From positions 682,001 through 746,000 of the forward strand of contig NZ_CP074405.1 in NCBI RefSeq assembly GCF_018388445.1: DNA of 64,000 nucleotides, given 5' to 3'. This DNA is from Cellulomonas wangleii (lineage in GTDB: Bacteria > Actinomycetota > Actinomycetes > Actinomycetales > Cellulomonadaceae). Each line of letters starts with the position of its first letter. Within the stretch, counting starts at the first letter, position 1. Under the pieces are notes generated by a model. That model was not told the origin of the DNA. It made no database searches and saw only the letters and a program-made list of their open reading frames with translations. The position numbers and the translations under genes are program-made. Shown piece by piece: positions 36,212 to 46,763 of the stretch.

Positions 36212-36883
36212 TCACAGGGACGGACCGGTCTCCTCCAGCAGCCGCAGCGCCGCGCTCACCCGCGGGTTCAGCGCGGGCGCGGCGTCGATGCCGAGCGTCG
36301 AGTACACCGCGTACACGTGGTTCTGCACCGACTTCTCGGTGATCTTCAGCCGGTCCGCGATGCCCGCGTTCGACAGCCCCTGCGCCAGCAGGCGCAGCAC
36401 CTCGTACTGCCGGTGCGTCAGCCGTGCGACCGTCGACCCGGCGCGGGGGGACACGCGTTCCAGCAGCGCGGGGTCGAGCACCGTCTCCCCGGCCGCGGCC
36501 GCCCGGACGGCGTGCAGCAGCGCGGACTCGCTGGTGGTGCTCGTCTTCGACAGGTAGCACCAGCCGTGCGCCACGTCCCGCGGCAGGTCCAGCAGCAGCT
36601 CCATCGCGTCGTGCGCGGAGAGCAGGAGCACTCCCAGGTCGGGCTGCGCGCGGCGCAGCACGACGCCCAGGGCGATGCCGTTGCCGTCCGGCAGGTCGAT
36701 GTCGAGCACCACGACGTCGGCGGCGCCGGGCGTCAGCACGCGGCGGGCCTCGGTCACGGTGCCGACGGCGGCCACCACCTCGAGGTCGCCGGCGTCCGTG
36801 AGCGTGCGCTCGAGCATCGTGCGGAACAGCGGCTGGTCCTCGACGAGGGCGACGCGCAGGCGGCGTTGGGAGGTCGGCATCAT
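36212..36883 (-). CDS. LuxR-type response regulator
   Basis: The roughly 223-residue protein has a receiver domain (VALVEDQPLFRTML, phospho-Asp in VVVLDIDLPDGNG). The usual Lys region reads WCYLSKTSTT. A NarL/LuxR helix-turn-helix follows (LTHRQYEVLRLLAQGLSNAGIADRLKITEKSVQNHVYAVYSTLGI). The start at the ATG 36883 is preferred because CATACT ends 7 nt upstream on its strand, giving a leaderless message. It diverges from a histidine kinase, its probable partner. Signal and targets are unknown. Confidence 0.9.
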   Translation of the reverse strand: MMPTSQRRLRVALVEDQPLFRTMLERTLTDAGDLEVVAAVGTVTEARRVLTPGAADVVVLDIDLPDGNGIALGVVLRRAQPDLGVLLLSAHDAMELLLDLPRDVAHGWCYLSKTSTTSESALLHAVRAAAAGETVLDPALLERVSPRAGSTVARLTHRQYEVLRLLAQGLSNAGIADRLKITEKSVQNHVYAVYSTLGIDAAPALNPRVSAALRLLEETGPSL

Positions 36884-36890
36884 CGTGACC

Positions 36891-36898
36891 AGTATGGT
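36891..36898. promoter_or_regulatory. Overlapping divergent -10 boxes of the two-component pair
   Basis: AGTATGGT reads as CATACT on the minus strand (regulator) and TATGGT on the plus strand (kinase). The two -10 elements overlap by four bases, so only one polymerase can open at a time. Confidence 0.55.
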
Positions 36899-36963
36899 CA
36901 CGGCGGGGGTCGTCGTGGCGGCGACGCGCGCCGCGGTCCGTCCGCGGCGCCCGGAGGGGGCGG

Positions 36964-38133
36964 GTGGCGGTGGTCCGGGACGTGGCTGCGGGTGTGCGCG
37001 AGCAGGACGAGGCCGCCGACCGGAGCGCCCTCCTGCGCGGCGCCGGCGTCATCGCCCTCGGCTACGCCGTCGGGGCGTCCGTCCAGAGCGCCTGGATCTA
37101 CTCGGAGCTCGTGCCGGACTGGGCGGACGTGCAGCTGTGGCGCCGTCTGGCCGCCAACGGCGTCGCCGTGGTCGGGCTCGTCGGGGCGCTCGCCGTCCTG
37201 GGGGTGCACCGGGTCCGGGGGCTGCCGACGATCGCGGCACGCCTGGTGATCGCGGCGGCCACCATGGCGTGGCTGCGCACGGTGCTGCAGGTGCTGCTCG
37301 GCGTGCACCCGTCCGACGGCGTGCGGTCCCTGAGCGCCGAGCTGGTCACGGGTGCCGTCATCGCGGTGATCGCCGGGTCCGCCGGCGTGTGGGTGATGGT
37401 GGCGGGCCGCCGGGCCCGGGCATCGGCGCGGGCCGCCGAGCGGGAGGCGATGAGCGTGGAGCTCGCGGTGCGTGCGCTGGAGACCGAGGAGATCCGGGTC
37501 CGTCGCCAGGTCGCCGAAGGGCTGCACGGCACGGTGCAGCAGCGGCTGCTGCTCGTCGACGCCCGGTTGGCGGCCGCCCAGGACGCCGCCGCGCAGAGCG
37601 CGCCGTCGGTCGCGGACGAGATCGCGTGGGCGCGGGCCGAGCTGGCCGAGTCCCGGGAGCGCGACGTGCGGCGCGTCAGCCGTCTGCTGTACCCGGAGCG
37701 GCTGGAGATGGGGGTCGCGCCGGCGGTGCGCGCGCTGCTCAGCCGCCTGCCGGCGACCATCGCGACCCGCCTGGAGGTCGGGGTCGGGCTGCGGGAGGTC
37801 GACGACCCCTCGCTCGTCGGGCTCACGGTCGCGGAGCGGCTGCTCGCGGTGCGGGTGGTGGAGGAGGCCGTGACCAACGCGCTGAAGAACGGTCCGCCGT
37901 CCGCGGTGGAGGTGCAGCTCGACGTCGTGGACCACGAGCTGCTCGTGCGGGTGGAGAACGACGGCGCCCCGTTCGAGCCGCCCGCGGTGTGCGACCCGGT
38001 CTCCGGGACGTCGCGCCTGGACCAGCGGCTGCGGCTGGCGGGCGGGCGGCTGGCGGTGTCGCGCCGCGAACCGACGGGGGCGGTGGTCGAGGCCACCCTG
38101 CCGCTGGGCCTCCTGCCCCCCGACGGCGGCTGA
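36964..38133 (+). CDS. Membrane sensor histidine kinase (NarL-partner type)
   Basis: The 389-residue kinase has four N-terminal hydrophobic segments within about residues 25-150, a coiled linker, then a dimerisation region with LHGTVQQRLLLVDARLAAAQ, in which His is the likely phosphate acceptor (HisKA_3-like). The ATPase domain shows the N-box VVEEAVTNALKNG, followed by a short, degenerate G-region ending VVEATLPLG. Classical DxGxG is replaced by ENDGAPF, as in some NarX/LiaS-like kinases. The GTG at 36964 is one of several close GTG starts. It diverges from the LuxR-type regulator. Confidence 0.82.
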   Translation: MAVVRDVAAGVREQDEAADRSALLRGAGVIALGYAVGASVQSAWIYSELVPDWADVQLWRRLAANGVAVVGLVGALAVLGVHRVRGLPTIAARLVIAAATMAWLRTVLQVLLGVHPSDGVRSLSAELVTGAVIAVIAGSAGVWVMVAGRRARASARAAEREAMSVELAVRALETEEIRVRRQVAEGLHGTVQQRLLLVDARLAAAQDAAAQSAPSVADEIAWARAELAESRERDVRRVSRLLYPERLEMGVAPAVRALLSRLPATIATRLEVGVGLREVDDPSLVGLTVAERLLAVRVVEEAVTNALKNGPPSAVEVQLDVVDHELLVRVENDGAPFEPPAVCDPVSGTSRLDQRLRLAGGRLAVSRREPTGAVVEATLPLGLLPPDGG

Positions 38134-38161
38134 GGCCGGCCGCACCGGAGCCCCTCGGGAC

Positions 38162-39013
38162 TCACTCCACGGGGGCCAGGTCGGGCCTCTTGGGCACCCG
38201 CAGGTTGCCCGACGACGTGCGGCGCAACCGTCGCGTCGCCCACGGGTACGCGTACTCGCGCAGCCAGCGGGCGTCGGCACGGGCCTGCACCATGCGCGGG
38301 ACGGGGGGCAGCGGCGCGAGCGGGTCGTCCCAGTCCTCACGGTCGGGCGGCAGCCCGAGCGCGACCAGAGCCGCCTGCGACACGCGGGCGTGCCCGTCGG
38401 TGGTGAGGTGGATCCGGTCCTCGGACCACAGGCGCCAGTCCAGCAGGCTGCGCATCCCCCAGGGGTCGACGACGTACGCGCCCTGGCGCCGCGCGATGGA
38501 CCAGACGTGCGCGTTGAACACGCCGGCCCGCATCCGGGTGGCGCGGACCAGAGGGCTCTCGCGGGCGTCGAACCCCGTGCTCAGCAGCACGTCGACGCCC
38601 CGGGCGCGCACGGCCGCGACGGTGCGCTCCAGGTCCGCGGCCACCCCGTCCACGTCCACGGCCGGGCGCAGGATGTCGTTGCCGCCCCCGACGATGCTCA
38701 CCAGGTCCGGCTCCATCGCGAGGGCCGCGGGCACCTGCTCGGTGAGGATCGGGCGCATGAGGCGGCCGCGGACGGCCAGGTTCGCGTACTCGAGCGGCGC
38801 GAGCCCGGCGGCGGTGCGGCGCCGCGACAGGTGCGAGGCCAGCAGGTCGGCCCAGCCGCGCAGCGGTGCGTCGGGGCCCGCGGGGGCGTCCCACAGACCC
38901 TCGGTGAAGGAGTCGCCGCAGGCGACGTAGCGCGTCCAGCGCGGTGCGCCTGCGGGCGGGGCCGCGGGGTCGGGCGTCGGGGTGGGACGGGACGCGTCGG
39001 GCGAGGACGTCAT
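38162..39013 (-). CDS. SGNH/GDSL-family hydrolase
   Basis: The 283-residue esterase-like protein has block I CGDSFTEGLWD (nucleophilic Ser), block II Gly in the LAVRGRL segment, block III GGGNDILRP and block V DRIHLTTDGH (catalytic Asp and His). No signal peptide is present, so it is cytoplasmic. Substrates of this family are diverse acyl esters. The ATG at 39013 follows a G-run and CATGAT ending 6 nt upstream. A GTG at 39118 overlapping the ung stop would add 35 disordered residues and couple it to ung. I prefer the shorter form but cannot exclude the longer one. Confidence 0.82.
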   Translation of the reverse strand: MTSSPDASRPTPTPDPAAPPAGAPRWTRYVACGDSFTEGLWDAPAGPDAPLRGWADLLASHLSRRRTAAGLAPLEYANLAVRGRLMRPILTEQVPAALAMEPDLVSIVGGGNDILRPAVDVDGVAADLERTVAAVRARGVDVLLSTGFDARESPLVRATRMRAGVFNAHVWSIARRQGAYVVDPWGMRSLLDWRLWSEDRIHLTTDGHARVSQAALVALGLPPDREDWDDPLAPLPPVPRMVQARADARWLREYAYPWATRRLRRTSSGNLRVPKRPDLAPVE

Positions 39014-39114
39014 CCCCCCATCATGCGACGTACCGGGCGTCGCGGTGGGCGGATCCGGCACGGGCGGTGCGGCGGGCCCGGGTCGGCCGCCGACGGCAGC
39101 GGTCGGGGCGCCGC

Positions 39115-39789
39115 TCACGGCAGTCGCCAGTCCACGGGGTCCGCCCCCTGCTCGCGCAGCAGCGCGTCGACCGCGGAGAACGGGCGTGACCCGAAGAACC
39201 CGCGGGACGCCGACAGCGGGCTCGGGTGGGGGCCGGCGACGACCGGGACGTCACCGAGCGCCGGCCGCAGCTGCTGCGCGTCACGGCCCCACAGCACCGC
39301 CACCAGCGGGCCGCCCCGCTCGACCAGCGCCGCCACCGCGCGGTCGGTGACCTGCTCCCAGCCCTTGCCGCGGTGCGACGCGGGGGCACCCGGCCGCACG
39401 GTGAGGACGCGGTTGAGGAGCATGACGCCGCGGTCCGCCCAGGGGGACAGGTCGCCGCTGGTGGGCTGCGGCACGCCGACGTCCGCCACGAGCTCGCGGA
39501 AGACGTTCTGCAACGAGCGCGGCAGCGGGCGGACGTCCGGCTGCACCGAGAACGACAGGCCCATCGGGTGCCCGGGGGTGGGGTAGGGGTCCTGCCCGAC
39601 GACCAGCACGCGCACGTCGGCCAGCGGGCGGCGGAACGCGCGCAGCACGTCGTCCCCCGCGGGCAGGTAGCCGCGCCCGGCGGCGACCTCCGCGCGCAGG
39701 AACCGTCCGGCGGCGCGCAGCGCGGGCTCGACCGGGGCCAGGGCGCGCGCCCAGTCGGGCGCGACGAGGTCGTCCAGAGGTGCCTCCAC
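39115..39789 (-). CDS. ung: Uracil-DNA glycosylase
   Basis: The 224-residue family-1 enzyme removes uracil from DNA. It has the water-activating loop [21 protein letters not shown], the uracil-binding segments [11 protein letters not shown] and [13 protein letters not shown], and the minor-groove loop [29 protein letters not shown]. Length is normal. The GTG at 39789 is favoured because TAGCGT (minus strand, plus 39798-39803) lies 8 nt upstream. The frame remains open beyond it without homology. The stop is followed or overlapped by the SGNH hydrolase gene on the same strand. Confidence 0.96.
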   Translation of the reverse strand: MEAPLDDLVAPDWARALAPVEPALRAAGRFLRAEVAAGRGYLPAGDDVLRAFRRPLADVRVLVVGQDPYPTPGHPMGLSFSVQPDVRPLPRSLQNVFRELVADVGVPQPTSGDLSPWADRGVMLLNRVLTVRPGAPASHRGKGWEQVTDRAVAALVERGGPLVAVLWGRDAQQLRPALGDVPVVAGPHPSPLSASRGFFGSRPFSAVDALLREQGADPVDWRLP

Positions 39790-39888
39790 GGGGTGGCACG
39801 CTACCCGCGCGGTCGAATGACACCCGTGTGGTTCGCCGCGTACGATGCCGGGCGGAGCACCGACGGCACTGCGCGACGAGGAGGAGCC

Positions 39889-40200
39889 ATGGACGGCACG
39901 GCCACCCACGCGGTCGCGGACGACCTGCGCGCCGACGAGCGCGGCACGGACGGGCTCAGCGAGCGGGACCGGCAGGTCCTGGCGTTCGAGCGGCAGTGGT
40001 GGAAGTACGCCGGCGCCAAGGAGCAGGCGGTCCGCGAGCTCTTCGACATGTCGGCCACCCGGTACTACCAGCTGCTCAACGCGCTGATCGACGACCCCGC
40101 CGCCCTCGCGCACGACCCGATGCTCGTCAAGCGGCTGCGTCGCATGCGCTCGTCCCGCCAGCGGGCACGCACCGCCCGCCGCCTGGGCACCGAGGCCTGA
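39889..40200 (+). CDS. DUF3263 small helical protein
   Basis: The 103-residue protein matches the actinobacterial DUF3263 family: [46 protein letters not shown], then a basic end [22 protein letters not shown]. The central helices with the [10 protein letters not shown] segment look like a helix-turn-helix, suggesting a DNA-binding or transcription-related role that is not demonstrated. The ATG follows GAGGAGGAG. An ATGACA-18-TACGAT promoter lies at 39817-39846. It diverges from ung. A LytR_C gene follows after about 100 nt, as is frequent in actinobacteria. Confidence 0.85.
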   Translation: MDGTATHAVADDLRADERGTDGLSERDRQVLAFERQWWKYAGAKEQAVRELFDMSATRYYQLLNALIDDPAALAHDPMLVKRLRRMRSSRQRARTARRLGTEA

Positions 40201-40302
40201 GTCGCCCGGCGTGCCCGGAACGTCCCGGTACCGCGCGGCCTCCGGCGCCCTCGGCGGCGGGGCGCGTCCGGTGGCCCCTGACGAGCCGTTAGCCTTGCGG
40301 CC

Positions 40303-40914
40303 GTGAGCAAGGCGGACTACCCCTACCCCGAGGACGAGTTCGACGCGATCTCGCCCGACGCGCCGACCGGCGTCCACCGTGCGCCCCGGTCCGCGTGGAG
40401 CCGGTGGTGGCCCTTCCTCGTGGTGCTGCTGGTCGTGCCGGTGCTGGCGTACGGCGCGGTCGAGTACCTCTCCCGCACCGGTGACCTGCCGCAGTCCGGC
40501 GGCGGCACCTCGCAGGAGCAGCCGGAGGTCCCCGCCGAGGAGGACGCGACCGGGGGTGAGGGCGACGGTACCGAGGCGCCCGAGGGTGAGGCCGAGGCCC
40601 CCGTGCCGGAGGCGACCACGCCCGCTCCCGAGCCCGTGCTGACGACGCCCGTGGCGGTGCTCAACGGTGCGCGTGTGTCCGGCCTGGCGGGCCGGGTGGC
40701 GGACGAGCTCACCGCGGCAGGCTTCACCGACGTGACGCCCGACAACGCGACCACCGCCCTGCCTGCCGAGTCCACCGTCTACGTCGCGTCGGAGGACCTG
40801 CGCCCGACGGCCGATCTCGTCGCGGCCACCACCGGCGTCCCGACCGTCGAGGTCGCGCCCGACCGGGCCGACGGTGGCATCGTCGTCCTGCTCGTCACCG
40901 ACCCGGACGCCTGA
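40303..40914 (+). CDS. LytR C-terminal-domain membrane protein
   Basis: The 203-residue protein has a short cytoplasmic N-terminus, one transmembrane helix ([22 protein letters not shown], about residues 35-56), an acidic Pro/Glu linker and a C-terminal LytR_C domain ([35 protein letters not shown]). The domain occurs on cell-wall ligases and stand-alone proteins of unknown function at the envelope. TAGCCT at 40290-40295 ends 7 nt before the GTG, so the message appears leaderless. It lies between DUF3263 and the cold-shock gene. Confidence 0.88.
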   Translation: MSKADYPYPEDEFDAISPDAPTGVHRAPRSAWSRWWPFLVVLLVVPVLAYGAVEYLSRTGDLPQSGGGTSQEQPEVPAEEDATGGEGDGTEAPEGEAEAPVPEATTPAPEPVLTTPVAVLNGARVSGLAGRVADELTAAGFTDVTPDNATTALPAESTVYVASEDLRPTADLVAATTGVPTVEVAPDRADGGIVVLLVTDPDA

Positions 40915-41078
40915 GCCACCGGGTCCTCGCCGACCCGTCCGAGCCGTTCGGGGGTCGGTCGGCCCGCTGCGTGTCCCACCTGCACAGACCCTTTCGAGCG
41001 CCCGCCCGCGCGGCTAGGCTCCCTCGCAACCGGGCGCCAGCGGAGCGTCCCGGTCACCAGGACGTCGAGGAGCGCGGC

Positions 41079-41282
41079 ATGGCCCAGGGCACGGTCAAGT
41101 GGTTCAACGCGGAGAAGGGGTTCGGGTTCATCACCCCGGAGGGCGGTGGCCAGGACCTCTTCGTCCACTACAGCGCGATCCAGGTCGACGGGTACCGGAC
41201 GCTCGAGGAGGGTCAGGCCGTCGACTTCGAGGTCGGTCAGGGCACCAAGGGCCCGCAGGCCGAGCAGGTGCGCCCGGCCTGA
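41079..41282 (+). CDS. Cold-shock domain protein
   Basis: The 67-residue OB-fold RNA chaperone contains RNP1 KGFGFITP and RNP2 LFVHYSAI, with the typical start [18 protein letters not shown]. It binds single-stranded nucleic acid and melts RNA structure. The ATG follows GAGGAG. A TTTCGA-17-TAGGCT promoter at 40992-41020 gives a leader of about 50 nt. A 40-bp palindrome follows 41 nt after the stop. Confidence 0.96.
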   Translation: MAQGTVKWFNAEKGFGFITPEGGGQDLFVHYSAIQVDGYRTLEEGQAVDFEVGQGTKGPQAEQVRPA

Positions 41283-41323
41283 CCCGCGGCGGGTGCCGCC
41301 GACCCGTGCGGTCGGCGCCGCCG

Positions 41324-41363
41324 GCGTGACCTGACGTCGTCACGTGACGACGTCAGGTCACGC
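41324..41363. terminator. 40-bp perfect palindrome, probable bidirectional terminator
   Basis: The left arm GCGTGACCTGACGTCGTCAC is followed without spacer by its exact complement. It lies between the convergent cold-shock and GH15-like genes. The absence of a loop and the overlap with an 18-bp repeat array are unusual for a simple terminator. Confidence 0.75.
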
Positions 41364-41412
41364 GACGACGTCGGGTCACGCGACGACGTCGGGTCGCTCG
41401 CCGACGTCAGGT
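41341..41412 (+). repeat. Four tandem 18-bp repeats
   Basis: The units start at 41341, 41359, 41377 and 41395. The second and third are identical (CACGCGACGACGTCGGGT). The first differs at two positions and the fourth is more diverged. Each contains ACGTC, so every unit can fold on its neighbours. The last copy covers the stop codon of the GH15-like gene. Confidence 0.88.
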
Positions 41413-42909
41413 CAGGCCGCGCGACCCGCGTTCGGGGGTCGCGCGCTCCAGCGCGTCGATCGCCAGCAGGACGCACGCGGCGCTCCACCCCAGCGGCGCG
41501 ACCGCGGCCGGGCTGCCGTCGGCGAGCACCTTCTCCGGGATGGCGCCCGACGAGGTGCGGTGGCGGTCCACGACGTCGAGCCACCGCAGGGCCCCCGCGA
41601 CGTCGCCCTGCTCGGCCGCCACCCACGCGTACAGCGTGGTCTGCGGCGTCCAGGACACCCCGTCGCGCCGCCAGCCCCCGCCCGGTGCGAGGCCGCGCGC
41701 GGGGCGCAGCATCGACGTGACCGAGGCACGCCAGGCCGCCGCGGCGTCGTGCGGGGCGGTCGACCAGAAGGGCGTGAGGACGAAAGCGCTCGCGGCGTCG
41801 GGCACGCCCCGCGTGGCGTAGCGGCCGTACCCGGTCGCCCCGAACGCGTCGACCACCGCCCGCCGCGCGCCCTCGGCCGCCGCGGCGGCCTCGGCGGCCG
41901 GACCCGGGCGGCCGGCGGCCTCGAGGACCACCGCCGCCTGCTCGAGGCCCGCGACCAGGGGTGCGGCGGTCCCGAGCGTGACCTCGACCTCGGGGACCTC
42001 CCAGTAGTCCGGTGACGCCGGCGGCAGCCCGTCGGCCACGAGGGCGAGCGCGCGCCCGGCCGAGCGCTCCACCAGCGGGGCGAGCCGCTCGGCCGTGGCG
42101 GTGCGCCGGTCGGCCGGCGCCTCGGCCAGCACGAGCCCGGCCGCCCACATCGCCCAGCCGGTGCCGTCGGTCTGCAGGCCGCGGTCGTCGGGCGGGCCCG
42201 ACCCGTCGGGCAGGTAGCGCGCCTCGAACGACCCGTCCGCCTCCTGCACGCGCGCCAGGAAGTCGAGGACGGCCAGTGCGTCCTCGAGGTGCCCGGTGCG
42301 GGCCAGGGCCACCGCCACGAACGACGAGTCGCGCGGCCACACGTACCGCCACTTCTCCGACCAGCCGGCCACGACGACGCCCTCGGCCACGGTCAGCGAG
42401 TGCAGGTCCAGCAGCGCCGCGCGGGCCAGCTCCTCGTACGGGCCCCCCGCACCGGGGACCTCGCCCGCCGCCACCCAGGTGCGCTGGGCGCCCGCCGCCT
42501 GCGTGGCCGCGCGCGGGCCCAGGGCTGCGGCGGTGGTGGGCGTCGCGCCGAGGGCACCCGCCAGGACGGCGGCCGCCGGGTCCGGCACGCGGGTGCCGGG
42601 CAGGAAGACGGCGAGGGCGTCGGCGGGGACCTCCGCCCGGGCGCCGTCCGGCAGCACCGAGACGGCCTGCTGGTAGAGCGCGATCCGGGCGTGGTCCGTG
42701 GCGGTCACGTCGACCGCGGTGCCGCCCACCCCGGCGCCGACCCCACCCACGGCACCCGATCCGGTGGTGTCCAGGCCGGTCGCGTCCACCGGCGGTCGCG
42801 CGGCTGACGGCGCGCCGGTACCCGCGGCGGCGAGCAGCGCGCCGACCAGCACGAGCACCGCGCAGGCGCGCAGGCGCCGGGCGCGGCTCACGACGGCGGC
42901 GTCGGGCAC
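41407..42909 (-). CDS. Secreted GH15-like (glucoamylase-type) six-hairpin protein
   Basis: The 500-residue protein has a basic N-terminus and a hydrophobic signal segment (LRACAVLVLVGALLAAAGTGAPSA), so it is probably exported or anchored. The rest is an alpha/alpha-toroid with GH15 features: WRYVWPRDSSFVAVALARTGHLEDALAVLDFL and GLQTDGTGWAMWA. SSGAIPEKV precedes a C-terminal WSAACVLLAIDAL helix. The catalytic base region would be GAIPEKV, where Glu is preserved. It may hydrolyse alpha-glucans or trehalose-like sugars. TAGTGT (minus strand, plus 42916-42921) ends 6 nt before the GTG, so it appears leaderless. The substrate is uncertain. Confidence 0.8.
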   Translation of the reverse strand: MPDAAVVSRARRLRACAVLVLVGALLAAAGTGAPSAARPPVDATGLDTTGSGAVGGVGAGVGGTAVDVTATDHARIALYQQAVSVLPDGARAEVPADALAVFLPGTRVPDPAAAVLAGALGATPTTAAALGPRAATQAAGAQRTWVAAGEVPGAGGPYEELARAALLDLHSLTVAEGVVVAGWSEKWRYVWPRDSSFVAVALARTGHLEDALAVLDFLARVQEADGSFEARYLPDGSGPPDDRGLQTDGTGWAMWAAGLVLAEAPADRRTATAERLAPLVERSAGRALALVADGLPPASPDYWEVPEVEVTLGTAAPLVAGLEQAAVVLEAAGRPGPAAEAAAAAEGARRAVVDAFGATGYGRYATRGVPDAASAFVLTPFWSTAPHDAAAAWRASVTSMLRPARGLAPGGGWRRDGVSWTPQTTLYAWVAAEQGDVAGALRWLDVVDRHRTSSGAIPEKVLADGSPAAVAPLGWSAACVLLAIDALERATPERGSRGLT

Positions 42910-42960
42910 GACTGAACACTAGGGCTTCGCCCCGGGCGGATGTCCAGGTCCCACCAGCTG

Positions 42961-42987
42961 CTTGCACTCGGAGGGGGCGAGTGCTAA
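42961..42987. promoter_or_regulatory. CIRCE-like element 1
   Basis: CTTGCACTC, a 9-nt spacer and GAGTGCTAA match the HrcA operator TTAGCACTC-N9-GAGTGCTAA. The right half is perfect and the left half matches 7 of 9. Confidence 0.75.
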
Positions 42988-42995
42988 CCATGGAG

Positions 42996-44765
<1,770 letters not shown>

Positions 44766-44789
44766 TCCGCTGAGCACCACCTGAACGGT

Positions 44790-44828
44790 CCGACGGCCGG
44801 TCACCCCGATGGGGTGGCCGGCCGTCGG
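44790..44828. terminator. groEL terminator
   Basis: An 18-bp stem with one T-G wobble (CCGACGGCCGGTCACCCC and its partner) closes on a GAT loop. It lies between groEL and the convergent membrane protein gene. Confidence 0.88.
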
Positions 44829-44846
44829 CGTTCGTGCCGGGCGCGC

Positions 44847-45377
44847 TCAGCGCTCGCCGGGTGCGGGCGGCGCGGCCGGGGGATCCCACGGCGACGCGCC
44901 GGGGGCCGGCGGGACCGGGCCGGCGGGGAAGGAGTCGTACGGCGAGGCCGGGGCGCCGTAGCCGGGGGCGGCGGGGGTGGTGTCGCCGTAGCCCGGGGCG
45001 GTGCCGCCGTAGGCCGGTGCGGGGGCGCCGTAGCCGGTGCCGTAGCCGTACGGGGCTGCGCCGGGGTAGCCGGCCGCGCCGCCGCCGGGCATCTCGCCGG
45101 TCGCCAGCGCGAGCCGTGCCTCGGCCTCGCGCAGCCGGCGCTCCACCGGCCACTCCGTGAAGGCGAACATGATGAGGAAGACGACGTTCGCGACCGGCAC
45201 CAGCATCAGCAGCCCGTGCCAGATCGTCCACCCGGCCTTGCGGGCGACCCGCATGTACAGGTAGATGCCGAACAGCAGGAACGCGACGTACAGGGCGCCC
45301 ACGAGGACGATCCCGACGACCTCCCCGGCGCCGGGGCCTGTGTCGTAGGTCGAGTAGTCGTACGTGCTGGCGTGCAT
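44847..45377 (-). CDS. Small membrane protein with Pro/Gly/Tyr-rich tail
   Basis: The 176-residue product has two or three hydrophobic segments (VVGIVLVGALYVAFLLFGIYLYMRVA and GWTIWHGLLMLVPVANVVFLIMFAF), resembling the short DUF5684-type membrane module in which the KAG-W-x-I/L-x-P-x-N pattern recurs. A C-terminal low-complexity tail rich in Gly, Tyr, Pro and Ala (GYPGAAPYGYGTGYGAP) lies in the cytoplasm. No enzymatic motif is visible. The ATG follows AAGGAG. It converges on groEL. Function unknown. Confidence 0.75.
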   Translation of the reverse strand: MHASTYDYSTYDTGPGAGEVVGIVLVGALYVAFLLFGIYLYMRVARKAGWTIWHGLLMLVPVANVVFLIMFAFTEWPVERRLREAEARLALATGEMPGGGAAGYPGAAPYGYGTGYGAPAPAYGGTAPGYGDTTPAAPGYGAPASPYDSFPAGPVPPAPGASPWDPPAAPPAPGER

Positions 45378-45480
45378 GGATGCTCCTTCTCGGGCCTGGT
45401 GGGCGCGGGAAGGTTACCGTCCGGGCGGGTCGGGCTGCTGCCGCCGTCCGGGGTGCCGGGCGCCGCCGGACGGGACGGGG

Positions 45481-46683
45481 TCAGGCGGCCTGCGCGAGGC
45501 GGGTCGCGAGCGACAGGGCCTGGGGGAGCGCCTCGAGGTACGTACGGCCGACCTCGTAGGCGTCCAGCCCGGTGGCGGCGAGGGACTCGGTGTCGTTCTC
45601 CTCCTGCGCGAGCACGGCCGCGAGGACCTGGCCGTACCGGCCACCGTGGTTCTCCAGGGCGTCGGCCACGGCCGCGGAGACCCCTGTCCGCGCGACCACC
45701 TGCCCCACGGGCAGCCGGAGGTGGGCGGCGACGGCCGACAGCAGGCCGACCGTGTACGCGGTGTCGTCCCCGCCCAGCGCGCCGCACGCGTGCGCGCGGG
45801 TCAGCAGGAACCAGAGCGTCTCCATCGACGTGGGCGTCGTGCCCACCAGGGCGGCGGTCGCCAGGGCGGTGAGCCGGCGCGGTCCGACCATCATCACGGC
45901 GAGCTGCACCGAGTCCACCTTGTGGCGCACGCCGGAGGCGGACGAGTTCACCAGGTGCAGCACGCGGATCGACAGCTCGGGGTCGCTCTCGACCGTGCGG
46001 CTGTACGCCACCGGGTCCGGCTGGGGCTCCGACAGCTGCCGCAGCAGCTCGAAGCACTGGATCTCGCCGGCCCCGAAGGTCCGCCGCTCCTCCGGGGGCT
46101 GACGCTGCAGCACCAGCGGGCCCTGCAGCAGCTCGGCGCCCGCCTCCAGCGCCGCGGTCACGCGGGGGCGCGTCGTCGCCTTGTCGGCGACCACCACGGC
46201 GCCCGCCGCCGACGCGCGCTGCACCAGCTCGGTGAGCAGGTGGGGCGGCAGGGAGCTGTCGACCTTGACGAGGTGCGCGTACGGCAGCAGCGCGTCCTGC
46301 ACCGGGTCGCCCGCGTAGTCGGCCAGCGAGACCCGCACGGCGGCGTCGGTGAGGGCGGCCAGACGCCCTGCGGCACCGGACGCGAGCTGGTGGTGGGCCG
46401 GCACCTCGAGGATCATCCCGTGGGGCAGGTCCAGCACGCCGGGCGCCGCGAGCAGCTCGTGGGTGGCGCGCACCACCAGCGGACGGGTGCCCGCGATGCG
46501 GGCCAGGTCCACCGTGCGCAGGACCGCGTCGACCAGGTGCTCGACCGACTCCTCGGCGACCTCCTGCCCGTCGGGACCGGCCACGACCCCGCGCACGGCG
46601 TACGCGAACACGCTGCGGTCCGGGTGCACGACGGCCTGGCGCTGGATCATCGCGCCTGCGCGCGTCACGGGTGCGCTGCTCAC
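45481..46683 (-). CDS. Degenerate EAL plus HDOD domain signalling protein
   Basis: The 400-residue protein has an N-terminal EAL-like half in which the catalytic EAL signature is lost (PDRSVFAYAVRG in its place) and later barrel strands remain (LVKVDSSLPPHLLTELVQRA). It is therefore unlikely to hydrolyse cyclic di-GMP. The C-terminal half is an HDOD domain (CFELLRQLSEP, then SDPELSIRVLHLVNSSASG and VQLAVMMVGPRRLTALATAALVG). YuxH-like proteins of this design act in signalling or motility. It lies 80 nt downstream of fliW on the same strand, so it probably belongs to the flagellar regulon. Confidence 0.88.
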   Translation of the reverse strand: MSSAPVTRAGAMIQRQAVVHPDRSVFAYAVRGVVAGPDGQEVAEESVEHLVDAVLRTVDLARIAGTRPLVVRATHELLAAPGVLDLPHGMILEVPAHHQLASGAAGRLAALTDAAVRVSLADYAGDPVQDALLPYAHLVKVDSSLPPHLLTELVQRASAAGAVVVADKATTRPRVTAALEAGAELLQGPLVLQRQPPEERRTFGAGEIQCFELLRQLSEPQPDPVAYSRTVESDPELSIRVLHLVNSSASGVRHKVDSVQLAVMMVGPRRLTALATAALVGTTPTSMETLWFLLTRAHACGALGGDDTAYTVGLLSAVAAHLRLPVGQVVARTGVSAAVADALENHGGRYGQVLAAVLAQEENDTESLAATGLDAYEVGRTYLEALPQALSLATRLAQAA

Positions 46684-46763
46684 TCGTCATCCTCCTGGGG
46701 GGTGGACCACGTGGGCCCGGGGGCCGCCGCGCCTCGGTTCGTGCGGGCGGTACGGGGACCGCG

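Noticed and set aside
41341..41412. 18-bp repeat array as a CRISPR
   Set aside because: The units are directly adjacent with no spacers and no cas genes are present.
41237..42991. A 584-codon frame reading through the 18-bp repeats (DPTSSRD units)
   Set aside because: It overlaps the GH15-like gene in another frame and its composition is that of a shadow ORF.
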